From Desulfosporosinus metallidurans (GTDB taxonomy: Bacteria > Bacillota > Desulfitobacteriia > Desulfitobacteriales > Desulfitobacteriaceae): a stretch of 55,944 nucleotides of DNA. This document shows, one piece after another, positions 24,475 to 33,406 of this stretch; within the stretch, counting starts at the first letter, position 1, and every line of letters begins with the position of its first letter. The DNA is taken from contig NZ_MLBF01000030.1 in assembly GCF_001936615.1 (NCBI RefSeq), positions 1-55,944 of the forward strand, written 5' to 3'. The notes under the pieces are model-generated. The model saw nothing but the letters and a program-made list of their open reading frames with translations, searched no databases and was not told the origin of the DNA. The position numbers and the translations under genes were made by a program.

Positions 24475-26244
24475 TTAGCGAGTCGGATATTCCTCTTTCT
24501 CAATGACATATTGAGCGATTTCCTGGCGCAACCCGATCATATCAACCGTTGGGCGACGAACGAGCTTACGCATACCTGCTAAAACAGTACTGAGGGAATC
24601 TCCTTTTTCGACAGCGCACAGAACTTCTTTAGCTTGTTGTTCGAGAATATTAAATGCCTCATAGGTTCCCAGTGTTGCCGCTTTCTCGACAAACGCTTTA
24701 TGCTGATCGGAAACATCAAGAGTTTGAACTTTGCGAGCCCGTAAAACGGCACTTTCCATCGCATAAACTTGGAGTACCATCTCAGCCAGTCCCATCAAAA
24801 CAAATTGATTGTCTTTCAATCCAGCGCCCAAGTTTTGAGCAGCAAGCCCTGCAGCCATCAAAACCAACTTCTTAGCCTTCTGAGTGATTTGAGTCAGACC
24901 TTCTAAGCCCTCTGCATCACTACTCATCCCACCGGAAACTAGTTCTTTGCTAACAGCCTTAGCAGCTTGGAGCAACGGAAGTTCACCAGTCATAGCGCGT
25001 TTTAGGAGTGTCCCTGGCACGAGCAGACGGTTGATTTCGTTGGTTCCTTCAAAGAGGCGATTGATGCGGGAATCCCGATACATTCGCTCAATCGGGTATT
25101 CCTGAATGAAACCGTAACCGCCATGAATCTGAACTCCTTCATCGACTGCAAAATCCAAAACTTCAGACGCTAACACTTTGTTAAGAGAACACTCAATAGC
25201 GTACTCTTCCAAGGCTTTGCCCGCCTCTTTACGGCAATCACCGGTCAGATCAAGTCCGTGGAACCCATTCTCCATGAGACCAGCTGTACGATAAACGACA
25301 CTTTCAGCCATATAAGTCCTAGTAGCGATTTCTCCCAGTTTACTTTGAATCGCTCCAAACGTGTTGAGTGCAACTCCAAATTGTTTGCGCTCAGAAGCAT
25401 ATTTAAGGGCTGTCTCCAACACAACTGAAGCACTTCCAATAGCGCCCGCAGCCAGTTTAAAACGTCCAACATTCAAGATGTTAAAGGCAACCACGTGCCC
25501 GCGACCTACTTCACCTACCACATTTTCTACAGGAACCATGACATCTTCTAAGATGACTTGACGAGTAGAAGACCCTTTGATACCCATTTTTTTCTCTTCT
25601 GGTCCAAAGGAGAGACCCGGTGTTTCACGCTCGATGACAAAATTGGTCAGCTTTCCGTCAACTTTGGCATAGACGAGGAAGACATCAGCAAAACCAGCAT
25701 TAGTTATAAATTGTTTTGTTCCATTCAAGCAATAATGAGTTCCCTCTGCATTAAGAACAGCAGTCGTTTTTGCACCCAAAGCATCCGATCCTGAACCGGG
25801 TTCGGTCAAACAATAAGCGGCAATCTTTTCACCACTAGCGAGACCGGGCAAATATTTGGCCTTTTGCTCTGGTGTTCCAAAATAGACAATCGGCAAAGTA
25901 CCAATTCCAGTATGAGCTGCATAAGCCACTGCAAACGAACCACCGCGAGGAACCTCTTCACCCACGACAACAGTGGAGGCCTTATCCATGCTCAAACCAC
26001 CGAATTCTTCAGGCACTTCAAGTCCTAATAATCCCAATTCTCCAGCTTGGCGCATTGCCTCGCGGACAACACCTTCTTGTTGTTCCTCCATTTCCTCAAT
26101 CTTCGGAGCAACCTCTTTGACCATAAAGTTATGTGCCATCCGTTTAAGCTGCAGATGATCTTCATTTATTTCCTCACGAACAAAAACCTGATCCGGGGAA
26201 ACTTCAGCAAGTAAAAATCCACCACCACGTAATTCTAAATCCAT
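24475..26244 (-). CDS. Acyl-CoA dehydrogenase (FadE/AcdA type)
   Basis: 589 residues, about 200 longer than simple acyl-CoA dehydrogenases and close to Bacillus FadE (about 594). It oxidises acyl-CoA to trans-2-enoyl-CoA with FAD. Visible motifs: AAYCLTEPGSGSDALG (substrate/FAD loop), QFITNAGFADVFLVYAKV, and 'QIHGGYGFIQEYPIERMYRD' followed by LFEGTNEINR, with the likely catalytic Glu in EGTNE. The helical C-terminal extension (about 400-589) fits the FadE group. The start has AGGAGG. It is last in the tetR-fadN-fadA-acd operon; electrons presumably go to an ETF encoded elsewhere. Confidence 0.92.
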   Translation of the reverse strand: MDLELRGGGFLLAEVSPDQVFVREEINEDHLQLKRMAHNFMVKEVAPKIEEMEEQQEGVVREAMRQAGELGLLGLEVPEEFGGLSMDKASTVVVGEEVPRGGSFAVAYAAHTGIGTLPIVYFGTPEQKAKYLPGLASGEKIAAYCLTEPGSGSDALGAKTTAVLNAEGTHYCLNGTKQFITNAGFADVFLVYAKVDGKLTNFVIERETPGLSFGPEEKKMGIKGSSTRQVILEDVMVPVENVVGEVGRGHVVAFNILNVGRFKLAAGAIGSASVVLETALKYASERKQFGVALNTFGAIQSKLGEIATRTYMAESVVYRTAGLMENGFHGLDLTGDCRKEAGKALEEYAIECSLNKVLASEVLDFAVDEGVQIHGGYGFIQEYPIERMYRDSRINRLFEGTNEINRLLVPGTLLKRAMTGELPLLQAAKAVSKELVSGGMSSDAEGLEGLTQITQKAKKLVLMAAGLAAQNLGAGLKDNQFVLMGLAEMVLQVYAMESAVLRARKVQTLDVSDQHKAFVEKAATLGTYEAFNILEQQAKEVLCAVEKGDSLSTVLAGMRKLVRRPTVDMIGLRQEIAQYVIEKEEYPTR

Positions 26245-26356
26245 GATTTTTTCCTCCTCTTAATCGAAGTCCGAAGTTCGATGCAGCACCTCGTGCTTTT
26301 TCTATACATTTAGAACGAAAACAATTAAGCAAGTCCGTTTTGGTTAGTAAAGCTCT

Positions 26357-26391
26357 AGGGGAAGCACCAGAACCGTCCCTGCGCTTCCCCT
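26357..26391. repeat. REP-like hairpin with GGGACGGTTCTGG core
   Basis: AGGGGAAGC (26357-26365) and GCTTCCCCT (26383-26391) form a perfect 9-bp stem enclosing CCAGAACCGTCCC. Cores of the GGGACGGTTCT type recur in many genomes as palindromic intergenic repeats. It lies between the thiolase and dehydrogenase genes, just 6 bp past the thiolase stop, and lacks a U-tract. Confidence 0.45.
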
Positions 26392-26397
26392 TTCACA

Positions 26398-27555
26398 TTA
26401 CAGTAATTCGTACACGCCAGCGGCACCCATGCCGCCACCAATACACATGGTCACCATGCCGTATTTCAGTTTCCGTTTTCCCATTTCGTGTAATAAGGTT
26501 GCTGTGAGCTTTGCCCCAGTACAGCCTAGAGGATGTCCGAAAGCAATAGCTCCACCGTTAACATTGACTTTAGTTGGATCTATGTCTAGCGTCTTAATGA
26601 TCGCCAGCGATTGCGAGGCAAAGGCTTCATTTAATTCGAATAAATCAATTTGGTCCAAGGTCAGTCCAACTTGCTTTAAAACTTTGGGGATGGCCTTAAT
26701 CGGGCCGATACCCATAAGTTCGGGCTCCACGCCTGCGACCGCAAATCCACGCCAAACAGCTACTGGTTGGAGACCCAATGACAGAGCTTTTCGTTCGGAC
26801 ATCAATAGAGAGATAGCTGCCCCGTCACTGGTCTGGGACGAGTTCCCTGCCGTGACTGAGCCACCATTCAGGAAGGCAGGCTTGAGTTTGGCCAACGATT
26901 CTGAAGTGGTCTCTGGCCGAATCCCCTCATCCTTGTTAAACCACTTCTCACCTGGTTTTCCCCAAGTGGGTAGCGAAACCGGAACGATCTCATCATCAAA
27001 ACGTCCGCTACTTTGGGCAGCAAAGGCTTTTCGATGGCTTTGTACTGCGAAAGCATCTTGTTGGTCACGTGTTACTTCATATTTCTTAGCTACGTTTTCT
27101 GCGGTTATACCCATTGAGAGATAGACTTCTGGGGCATTAGCGATCATGAAGGGATTCGGTGCTGGTTTGCCCCCACCCATCGGGACCATCGACATGCTCT
27201 CCGCTCCACCTGCGAGCATCACCTCTGCTTCACCCAAGCGAATTCGGTCTGCTGCCATGGAAATCGCTTGAAGCCCTGACGAGCAGAAGCGATTGACTGT
27301 CACGCCAGGAACGTCAAAGGGAAGACCGGCCCGCAGAGCCATAACTTTAGCCATATTCATCCCTTGCTCTCCCTCTGGGAACGAACAACCAATGATGCAG
27401 TCCTCAATCTCTTCTGTTTTAAGAGAAGGAACTCTTTTAAGGATATCTTGTATAACATAAGCCCCTAAATCATCCGGGCGAACCTGTGCCAAGGAACCTT
27501 TGACTGATTTTCCGATAGCCGTACGCTTGGCCTGTATAATGTAGGCGTCTTGCAT
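26398..27555 (-). CDS. fadA: Acetyl-CoA C-acyltransferase (3-ketoacyl-CoA thiolase)
   Basis: 385 residues. It performs the last step of beta-oxidation, releasing acetyl-CoA. The nucleophile is Cys91 in NRFCSSGLQAISMA; the C-terminal catalytic residues are in NGGAIAFGHPLGCTGA (His) and MCIGGGMGAAGVYELL (Cys). Sequence and gene order fit FadA of the Bacillus fadNAE operon. It starts 12 bp after the fadN stop with a GGGGGGG Shine-Dalgarno. Confidence 0.94.
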   Translation of the reverse strand: MQDAYIIQAKRTAIGKSVKGSLAQVRPDDLGAYVIQDILKRVPSLKTEEIEDCIIGCSFPEGEQGMNMAKVMALRAGLPFDVPGVTVNRFCSSGLQAISMAADRIRLGEAEVMLAGGAESMSMVPMGGGKPAPNPFMIANAPEVYLSMGITAENVAKKYEVTRDQQDAFAVQSHRKAFAAQSSGRFDDEIVPVSLPTWGKPGEKWFNKDEGIRPETTSESLAKLKPAFLNGGSVTAGNSSQTSDGAAISLLMSERKALSLGLQPVAVWRGFAVAGVEPELMGIGPIKAIPKVLKQVGLTLDQIDLFELNEAFASQSLAIIKTLDIDPTKVNVNGGAIAFGHPLGCTGAKLTATLLHEMGKRKLKYGMVTMCIGGGMGAAGVYELL

Positions 27556-27567
27556 GCTTTTCCCCCC

Positions 27568-29955
27568 CTAATTCCGTAATGGCTTGCCTTTGGCGAGCAT
27601 ATGGCGAATACGATCCTGAGTCTTTGCTTCACCCACTAAACTCATAAAGGCTTCTCGTTCAAGATCTAAGAGATATTGCTCATCCACGAGCATTCCTGCT
27701 GGACGATCTCCACCTGTCATAGCATAAGCCAGTTTCTTGCCAAGATGCATATCGTACTCTGAGATATAATGTCCTTCGCGCATTCCATAAAGAGCCATTT
27801 CTAAGGTGGCTCGAACACCAGCCCCACCCATTTTGACCTTTGTTGGTAAGTTAGGTCTGAAGTTACGAGCTAAATCGATCACTCGTGCCTTGGCATCCAG
27901 AATGATATGTTCTGGATTCATGCTATAGCGGTCATGGTCACGCAAGAAACCGAGTTGACGAGCTTTTTCCGCACTCATTGAGACTTGGGCCATGGCAATC
28001 GCTTCGAACCGCTTGGCAAAGAAATAATCAGGAGCTACCTGTATGCCAGGAAGAACCCCTTCCATTGCCCTTACGGCCAGTTCTTTGGTTCCGCCGCCGC
28101 CAGGGATCAAGCCAACCCCCATTTCAACAAGTCCCATGTAGAGTTCAGACGAGGCTTGAATAGCATGGGAATGGATGCATATTTCTGCACCGCCGCCAAG
28201 GGTCATGCCGAAAGGAGCTGCAACGACAGGCTTTTTCGCATATTTCAGAGCCATAGTCCCGTTTTGGAAGGCTCGAACCATAAAATCAAGGTCATCCCAA
28301 TTTTCTTCTTCAGCTTCGAGAAGAATCTGCATCAAGTTTGCACCCACGCAGAAATTCTTGCCTTGATTGCCGATCACCATACCGAGATAGTTTTTCTCTA
28401 CTTCTTCCAATGACTTATGGATCATGCTGAGAATGTCTGCACCGACGGAGTTATTCGGAGAGTGGAATTCCAAGCAGGCGACGCCGTCTCCGAGGTCAAC
28501 CAGACTTGCTCCAGCATTGCTCGTGATGACCTTTCCAGCCTTATGAGCTTGCTTTAAGGAAACTGTGTACGGGCTGACGGCTTTTTGATGATAGTCTCCC
28601 TCTTTAAAGAAGGACAGTTGCCCTGCCTCATCCTTCTGATAGAAACGTTCATACCCTTTGGCAAGCAATTCTTCCACGATCGGAGGTAAGGTGCCACCTT
28701 CGGCGACAATACGGTCGGCTGTTGCTTTAACGCCCAAAGCATCCCACAGTTCAAAGGGACCCATAGACCAGTTAAAGCCCCAACGCATTCCTTCGTCAAT
28801 TCCCGTAATATCGTCCGCGATATCTCCAATTCGATTAGCCGCATAAACAAGCACTGGTTTCAAGACATTCCAAGCAAATTCTGCTCCAGCATCTTTGCCA
28901 CTGATTAAAGTGCGAATTTTCTCTGTCAGGCTTCCTGCCGCTTTGGCCTTTTCCAAAGAAGCAAATTTCACACTCTTCTTCGCGACATAGGTCATGGTTT
29001 GAGGATCGAGCACTTCCACGACTTTGCCTTGGGGTCCTTTGGACTTCTTATAAAAGCCTTGCTTAGCTTTATCGCCTAACCAACCATTTTTTAACATAGT
29101 TTGCATAAATTCAGGTAACGTAAAGTTTTCTTTTTCTGAAGGCACCCCTTCAGCAACGGTATTGGCTGTATGCATAAACGTATCCAACCCAACAAGGTCA
29201 ACCGTTCGGAACGAAGCACTCTTCGGACGTCCCATCACAGGTCCCGTTAAGGCATCCACTTCATCAACGGACAAGCCGGAACGAAGCATTTCCTGAAGCG
29301 TCACAGCTAGGCCAAAAACCCCAATCCGATTGGCAATGAAATTAGGTGTATCCTTGGCTATGACAACTCCTTTACCCAAAACCCGCTCGCCAAATTCAGA
29401 GAGGAATGTCATTATTTTCGGGTCTGTATTCGGTCCAGGAATAATTTCCAAGAGTTTCATATAGCGTGGAGGATTAAAGAAGTGCGTCCCTAGGAAATAC
29501 TGAGTAAAGCTCTCTGGGAGCCCTTCCACCATAGATTTTAGGGAGATCCCCGAAGTATTGGAGCTGACAATCGTCCCTGGACGGACATTCGAAGCGATCT
29601 TTTTGAAGAGGTCTACTTTAATATCGAGACGTTCGACAACGACCTCAATCACCCAATCCACTTCACTTAAACGTCCTAAATCATCGCTTAAGTTCCCCAC
29701 CTCAATTCGCTCCGCAAACTCTGGGACTAAAAATGGGGCAGGATTCATTTTAATCAGTTTGGTCTTATTCGTTTCTGCAATGCTATTTCGAACCTTACGG
29801 TCCTCAAGGGTCAATCCGGCGGCCTCTTCTTTTGCTGACAGCTTAGAAGGGACAATATCCAACAACAGGCTCGGAATCCCGGCATTAGCCAAATGCGCTG
29901 CGATGGTACTCCCCATCACACCTGACCCTATTACCGCTACTTTATGAATCTGCAT
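27568..29955 (-). CDS. fadN: 3-hydroxyacyl-CoA dehydrogenase / enoyl-CoA hydratase fusion
   Basis: 795 residues, the length of Bacillus FadN. The NAD-binding 3-hydroxyacyl-CoA dehydrogenase domain comes first (VIGSGVMGSTIAAHLANAG at 8-26; catalytic-site GTHFFNPPRYMKLLEII), a second dehydrogenase C-terminal domain follows (about 350-440), and the crotonase-fold hydratase is last (NQGKNFCVGANLMQ, then LGGGAEICIHSHAIQ and MGVGLIPGGGGTKEL). This order is opposite to FadB/FadJ of enterobacteria. It hydrates enoyl-CoA and oxidises the hydroxyacyl-CoA. The start has GAGGAGG. Confidence 0.94.
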   Translation of the reverse strand: MQIHKVAVIGSGVMGSTIAAHLANAGIPSLLLDIVPSKLSAKEEAAGLTLEDRKVRNSIAETNKTKLIKMNPAPFLVPEFAERIEVGNLSDDLGRLSEVDWVIEVVVERLDIKVDLFKKIASNVRPGTIVSSNTSGISLKSMVEGLPESFTQYFLGTHFFNPPRYMKLLEIIPGPNTDPKIMTFLSEFGERVLGKGVVIAKDTPNFIANRIGVFGLAVTLQEMLRSGLSVDEVDALTGPVMGRPKSASFRTVDLVGLDTFMHTANTVAEGVPSEKENFTLPEFMQTMLKNGWLGDKAKQGFYKKSKGPQGKVVEVLDPQTMTYVAKKSVKFASLEKAKAAGSLTEKIRTLISGKDAGAEFAWNVLKPVLVYAANRIGDIADDITGIDEGMRWGFNWSMGPFELWDALGVKATADRIVAEGGTLPPIVEELLAKGYERFYQKDEAGQLSFFKEGDYHQKAVSPYTVSLKQAHKAGKVITSNAGASLVDLGDGVACLEFHSPNNSVGADILSMIHKSLEEVEKNYLGMVIGNQGKNFCVGANLMQILLEAEEENWDDLDFMVRAFQNGTMALKYAKKPVVAAPFGMTLGGGAEICIHSHAIQASSELYMGLVEMGVGLIPGGGGTKELAVRAMEGVLPGIQVAPDYFFAKRFEAIAMAQVSMSAEKARQLGFLRDHDRYSMNPEHIILDAKARVIDLARNFRPNLPTKVKMGGAGVRATLEMALYGMREGHYISEYDMHLGKKLAYAMTGGDRPAGMLVDEQYLLDLEREAFMSLVGEAKTQDRIRHMLAKGKPLRN

Positions 29956-30010
29956 TTATATCCTCCTCTCGTTTCTTCTGGGCGACACCTTGTCTTCTTA
30001 TCTCGTTCGG

Positions 30011-30598
30011 TTATTTTTTTAACCGAAGTGCGCCTTCAAATAACGCTAACATTGGCTCTACTTCACTTTCGAGGGTTCGTGGGCTGCGAGCCATGACCCA
30101 ATCCGTTGTGGCTTCATCTAGGGACCCGAATATCATTTGTCGAGCTACTCGTATATCCGTTTTGGGAATTTCTCCACAATCTATACCTTGCTGGATCACC
30201 TCCTCAATAAGACTAAAATAGTCCAATATGGGAGCATTAATGGCGATCCGCACTCGCGGATTAGGCTGTCTAAGCTCCAATTGAGTCACAATGGCCAAGG
30301 AGCGATTTTGTTCCATATAGGAAAAATGGGTTCGGACAATCGTTCGCAAGCGTGCTCCTGTCGTCTTTCCTAGCGAGAGTTCACGACGGATGTTAGCAAT
30401 AAAATCGCCCATGCGTTCCTGAAAAACCCGAATAAGGACTTCCTCTTTGTTTTTAAAGTACAAATAGATCGTGCCATCCGCTACTCCTGCTAAACGTGCT
30501 ATTTTGGAGACCTGGCATTGATGGAATCCAGATTCTGCAATGGCTTCAATTGCAGCATCAAGGATCTGTTGAAATTTACCCTCGCGCTGCGTGTCCAT
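30011..30598 (-). CDS. TetR-family repressor, FadR-like (beta-oxidation control)
   Basis: 195 residues. N-terminal TetR HTH (about 9-55: GKFQQILDAAIEAIAESG, then VSKIARLAGVADGTIYLYFKNKEE) and an all-helical ligand domain ending in the 'ARSPRTLESEVEPMLALF' pattern of Bacillus FadR. It is first in the operon with fadN-fadA-acd, so it should repress its own operon and be released by long-chain acyl-CoA. A matching palindrome lies at 30633-30652. Confidence 0.85.
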   Translation of the reverse strand: MDTQREGKFQQILDAAIEAIAESGFHQCQVSKIARLAGVADGTIYLYFKNKEEVLIRVFQERMGDFIANIRRELSLGKTTGARLRTIVRTHFSYMEQNRSLAIVTQLELRQPNPRVRIAINAPILDYFSLIEEVIQQGIDCGEIPKTDIRVARQMIFGSLDEATTDWVMARSPRTLESEVEPMLALFEGALRLKK

Positions 30599-30632
30599 GA
30601 AACACCCCTTTGCAAAAAATTTAAATTAAAGG

Positions 30633-30652
30633 TTGAATGAATGACCATTCAA
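30633..30652. promoter_or_regulatory. FadR-type operator
   Basis: TTGAATGAATGACCATTCAA has perfect 7-bp arms (TTGAATG/CATTCAA) and closely follows the Bacillus FadR consensus TGAATGAxTAxTCATTCA. It lies 35 bp upstream of the tetR start. Confidence 0.7.
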
Positions 30653-30881
30653 TTAAAAACATCATATCATAGGTTTTTGAAAAGATAAATAGATTTTTCA
30701 GAACTTAGTACAAACTTTGTTAATTTATAACTGAACAATATTAGACTAGAATAATCTTGACATGCATCGCGTCTCACGTATGATAGATATAGTAATCTCA
30801 TCCATATTGAATATGATTCATCGGATTTCAACGCTGCCATACGATGGACGATGCACGTTGGCCTATGAAAGGACGAAGGCG

Positions 30882-31052
30882 ATGAAAGTTAAAATTTTCA
30901 GTTCCCCAGATTATCGAATCTTAGACAAAGAAGTCAATCAATGGTTAGAGGACAATAACTGGCTTAAAGTCGTCAACATCACCCAAAGCACAGGAACAGC
31001 TACCGTTATCTCCATTTGGTACACTGAACCCACTGTACCGATCCTTGGGTAA
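30882..31052 (+). CDS. Small protein, possibly Cse60-like, 56 residues
   Basis: The start at 30882 (MKVKIFSSPDY) was chosen because AAGGACGAAGG lies upstream; a longer frame to 30762 has no RBS. The layout, beta-strand MKVKIF, then 'LDKEVNQWLEDNNWLKVVNITQS', then a strand TATVISIWY, resembles the small Cse60/DUF2758-type proteins made under sporulation control, but the similarity is by pattern only. It is transcribed divergently from the fad operon and closed by a very strong bidirectional terminator. Confidence 0.5.
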   Translation: MKVKIFSSPDYRILDKEVNQWLEDNNWLKVVNITQSTGTATVISIWYTEPTVPILG

Positions 31053-31071
31053 TCTTTTAGGATTAGATAAA

Positions 31072-31126
31072 ACAAAACGAGAAGCGTTAGGGCAATCGGA
31101 TGCCTTAACGCTTCTCGTTTTGTTAT
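31072..31126. terminator. Strong bidirectional terminator
   Basis: A stem of about 24 bp, from AACAAAACGAGAAGCGTTA to its complement ending TTTTGTT, with a loop of about 6 nt. It insulates the small upstream gene from lutABC. Confidence 0.8.
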
Positions 31127-31241
31127 GCCTCTTAGGGGGTTGCCCATTTTTACCTCCCAACCGCATCAAAACCAGCTTTATATGGAAATACTATTCTTAA
31201 CTGATCCGAAACATAGAGCTATTACGAAAGGACGGTATTTT

Positions 31242-31970
31242 ATGAAGGTCTCACTCTTTGCTACTTGCTTGACGAATGCCTTTTATCCGGAAGTGGATAT
31301 GACAATGGCCAAAATACTAAAACACCTAGGGCATACTATAGACGTTCCTGAAGGACAAGCCTGTTGTGGTCAAATTGCATTTAATTCTGGTTATATTGCT
31401 GACGCTCGGGAAGTCGCCCGCACGCTCATCGATTCTTTTGAGCGTAGCGAAGTGGTAGTGGGTCCAAGTGGCTCCTGTATAGGGATGATTCATCACTACT
31501 ACCCCTTCCTGTTTGAGGACGAACCAGCTTACCTTACTAAAGCCAATGATCTCATCCGTAAAAGCTATGAATTCACACAATTTATTGTCGATATCTTAAA
31601 GCAGCCTGATCTGGGTGCAAGATACTCTGCCAAAGCAACCTATCATCCATCCTGTCACGCAACTCGGCTATTAGGAATTGGAGAAGCTCCTCTAAGGCTC
31701 TTAGAGCATGTCAAGGGTTTAGAGCTTATTCCCTTGCCAGAGGCCCAACTCTGTTGTGGCTTTGGGGGAACGTTCTCCGTTAAGATGCCCAAAATCTCCG
31801 AAGCAATGGTTGCAGAGAAGGCAGAGCATGTCTTAGAATCCGGTGCAGATTTACTCCTTGGTCTTGACATGGGCTGCCTTATGAATATCTCCGGCTATCT
31901 CGAGAAAATCAATAAACCTGTTAAGACGATGCATATCATTCAGTTGCTCGGGGAGGGAATGAAGCCATGA
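31242..31970 (+). CDS. lutA: LutA/LldE-type lactate oxidation subunit (CCG domain)
   Basis: 242 residues from ATG at 31242 (AAAGGACGG upstream; the frame is open further but without an RBS). Two CCG domains are visible: 'GQACCGQIAFNSGY' and 'AQLCCGFGGTFSVK', with partner Cys in ATCLTNAFYP, GPSGSCIGM and YHPSCHATRLLG. These bind Fe-S clusters, as in heterodisulfide reductase. With LutB and LutC it oxidises L-lactate to pyruvate. The stop codon overlaps the lutB start (ATGA), so the two are coupled. Confidence 0.88.
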   Translation: MKVSLFATCLTNAFYPEVDMTMAKILKHLGHTIDVPEGQACCGQIAFNSGYIADAREVARTLIDSFERSEVVVGPSGSCIGMIHHYYPFLFEDEPAYLTKANDLIRKSYEFTQFIVDILKQPDLGARYSAKATYHPSCHATRLLGIGEAPLRLLEHVKGLELIPLPEAQLCCGFGGTFSVKMPKISEAMVAEKAEHVLESGADLLLGLDMGCLMNISGYLEKINKPVKTMHIIQLLGEGMKP

Positions 31971-33382
31971 GTACCTATAAACCCATTGTTGAAAAACGAG
32001 TCGATAAAGCCCTGGCCGATGAATTTTTACGAAAAGCCACACGCAGAGCCACAGATCGTTTGCGTCTTAGTAAGTATAAAGCTGCCGAGGAACTAGGAGA
32101 TTGGGAGCAGTGGCGTCAAGCTGGGCAAACCATCCGTACTCATGTCGTCGCGAATTTAGACTATTATCTCAAGCAACTCATTGGGCAAGTCGAAAAAAAC
32201 GGAGGACATGTCCATCTGTCCAAGACACCAGCGGAAGCCGTAGAGACCGTACGTAACATTGTGCGCAAGCACGAGGCCAAAACAGTTATTAAATCCAAAT
32301 CTATGGTTTCTGAAGAAATCCATCTTAACCCTGCTTTAGAAAGTGACGGCATTAGCGTAGTAGAAACAGACCTCGGCGAGTATATCATCCAAGTTGCTGG
32401 CGAACCCCCTTCTCACATTATTGTACCAGCCATGCACAAAACAAGGCAGCAAGTTGCTGATTTATTTGAACCCATTGCCGGACAAACTCTGAGTTCAGAT
32501 ACCCCGACCCTAACTTGTTTCGTACGTACGCAAATGCGAGAAAAGTTCCTACATGGAGACATCGGCATCACGGGCTGTAACTTTGCTGTGGCCAAGACTG
32601 GAAGTATTGTGATGGTCACCAACGAAGGCAACGGGCGAATGGTAAGTACTCTACCACGCGTTCAAATTACTCTCATGGGCATGGAACGCATTGTTCCCTC
32701 CTTTCGGGAACTCAACGTTTTGCTCAATCTTCTGGCTCGAAGCGCGACCGGACAGCGGCTCTCCAGTTATACAACGATCCTCACTCCCCCCAAGCAAACA
32801 GCGGAGTCGGATGGTCCCGAGGAATTCCACCTCGTCATCCTAGACCATAACCGCTCAGAAATTTTAGGGGATGCAACCTTTCGTACCTCCTTAAACTGTA
32901 TCCGTTGCGGAGCCTGCTTTAACGTTTGTCCCGTCTACCGTCAAATTGGAGGACACGCCTATGGCTCTGTTTATGCGGGTCCGATCGGCTCAGTGATCAC
33001 GCCCCTCCTTGAAAAAAGCTGGGAAAAGTGGGGGCACCTTCCTTTCTTCTCCTCGCTTTGTGGTGCTTGCTCTGAAGCCTGCCCGGTTCACATCCCTCTC
33101 CATGATCTTCTCGTGAAACTAAGAGTGCGAAAAACTCTTAGTGGACACACTCCGCCAGTCGAGCAAAAAATCTTCCGAGCGTATCGATACCTCTTCACCC
33201 ACGAGAAAACCCTGCGAAGGATGATTCGTCTGGGTGCGCGATTACAACACCCATTCGTTCAGAATGGGCGAATTGTAGGCGGCCCACCCCCTCTTTCCAA
33301 CTGGACGAAAAGTCGTACCCTTCCCATGGTTTCTTCAGAACCCTTTATGAAAATGTGGACGGATTCAAAATCAAAAAAGTAA
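31967..33382 (+). CDS. lutB: LutB-type iron-sulfur lactate oxidation subunit
   Basis: 471 residues. An N-terminal LUD domain (about 70-290, with KSKSMVSEEIHLN and 'GITGCNFAVAKTGSIVMVTNEGNGRM') precedes two [4Fe-4S] motifs, CIRCGACFNVCPVYRQIGG and CGACSEACPVHIPLHDLL. This is the standard LutB layout and length. It probably passes electrons from lactate to the membrane pool through partners not seen here. It overlaps lutA by 4 bp and precedes lutC by 24 bp. Confidence 0.92.
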   Translation: MSTYKPIVEKRVDKALADEFLRKATRRATDRLRLSKYKAAEELGDWEQWRQAGQTIRTHVVANLDYYLKQLIGQVEKNGGHVHLSKTPAEAVETVRNIVRKHEAKTVIKSKSMVSEEIHLNPALESDGISVVETDLGEYIIQVAGEPPSHIIVPAMHKTRQQVADLFEPIAGQTLSSDTPTLTCFVRTQMREKFLHGDIGITGCNFAVAKTGSIVMVTNEGNGRMVSTLPRVQITLMGMERIVPSFRELNVLLNLLARSATGQRLSSYTTILTPPKQTAESDGPEEFHLVILDHNRSEILGDATFRTSLNCIRCGACFNVCPVYRQIGGHAYGSVYAGPIGSVITPLLEKSWEKWGHLPFFSSLCGACSEACPVHIPLHDLLVKLRVRKTLSGHTPPVEQKIFRAYRYLFTHEKTLRRMIRLGARLQHPFVQNGRIVGGPPPLSNWTKSRTLPMVSSEPFMKMWTDSKSKK

Positions 33383-33406
33383 TTACGGAATAACGAGGTG
33401 AGAGCA

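Noticed and set aside
25558..26158. Several plus-strand ORFs opposite the acyl-CoA dehydrogenase
   Set aside because: Shadows of the real gene, with no RBS and Pro/Gln/Ser-rich nonsense composition.
31125..31241. N-terminal extension of LutA
   Set aside because: The extra 39 residues are read through a terminator region, have no RBS and no similarity to LutA, whose natural start is MKVSLFATC at 31242.
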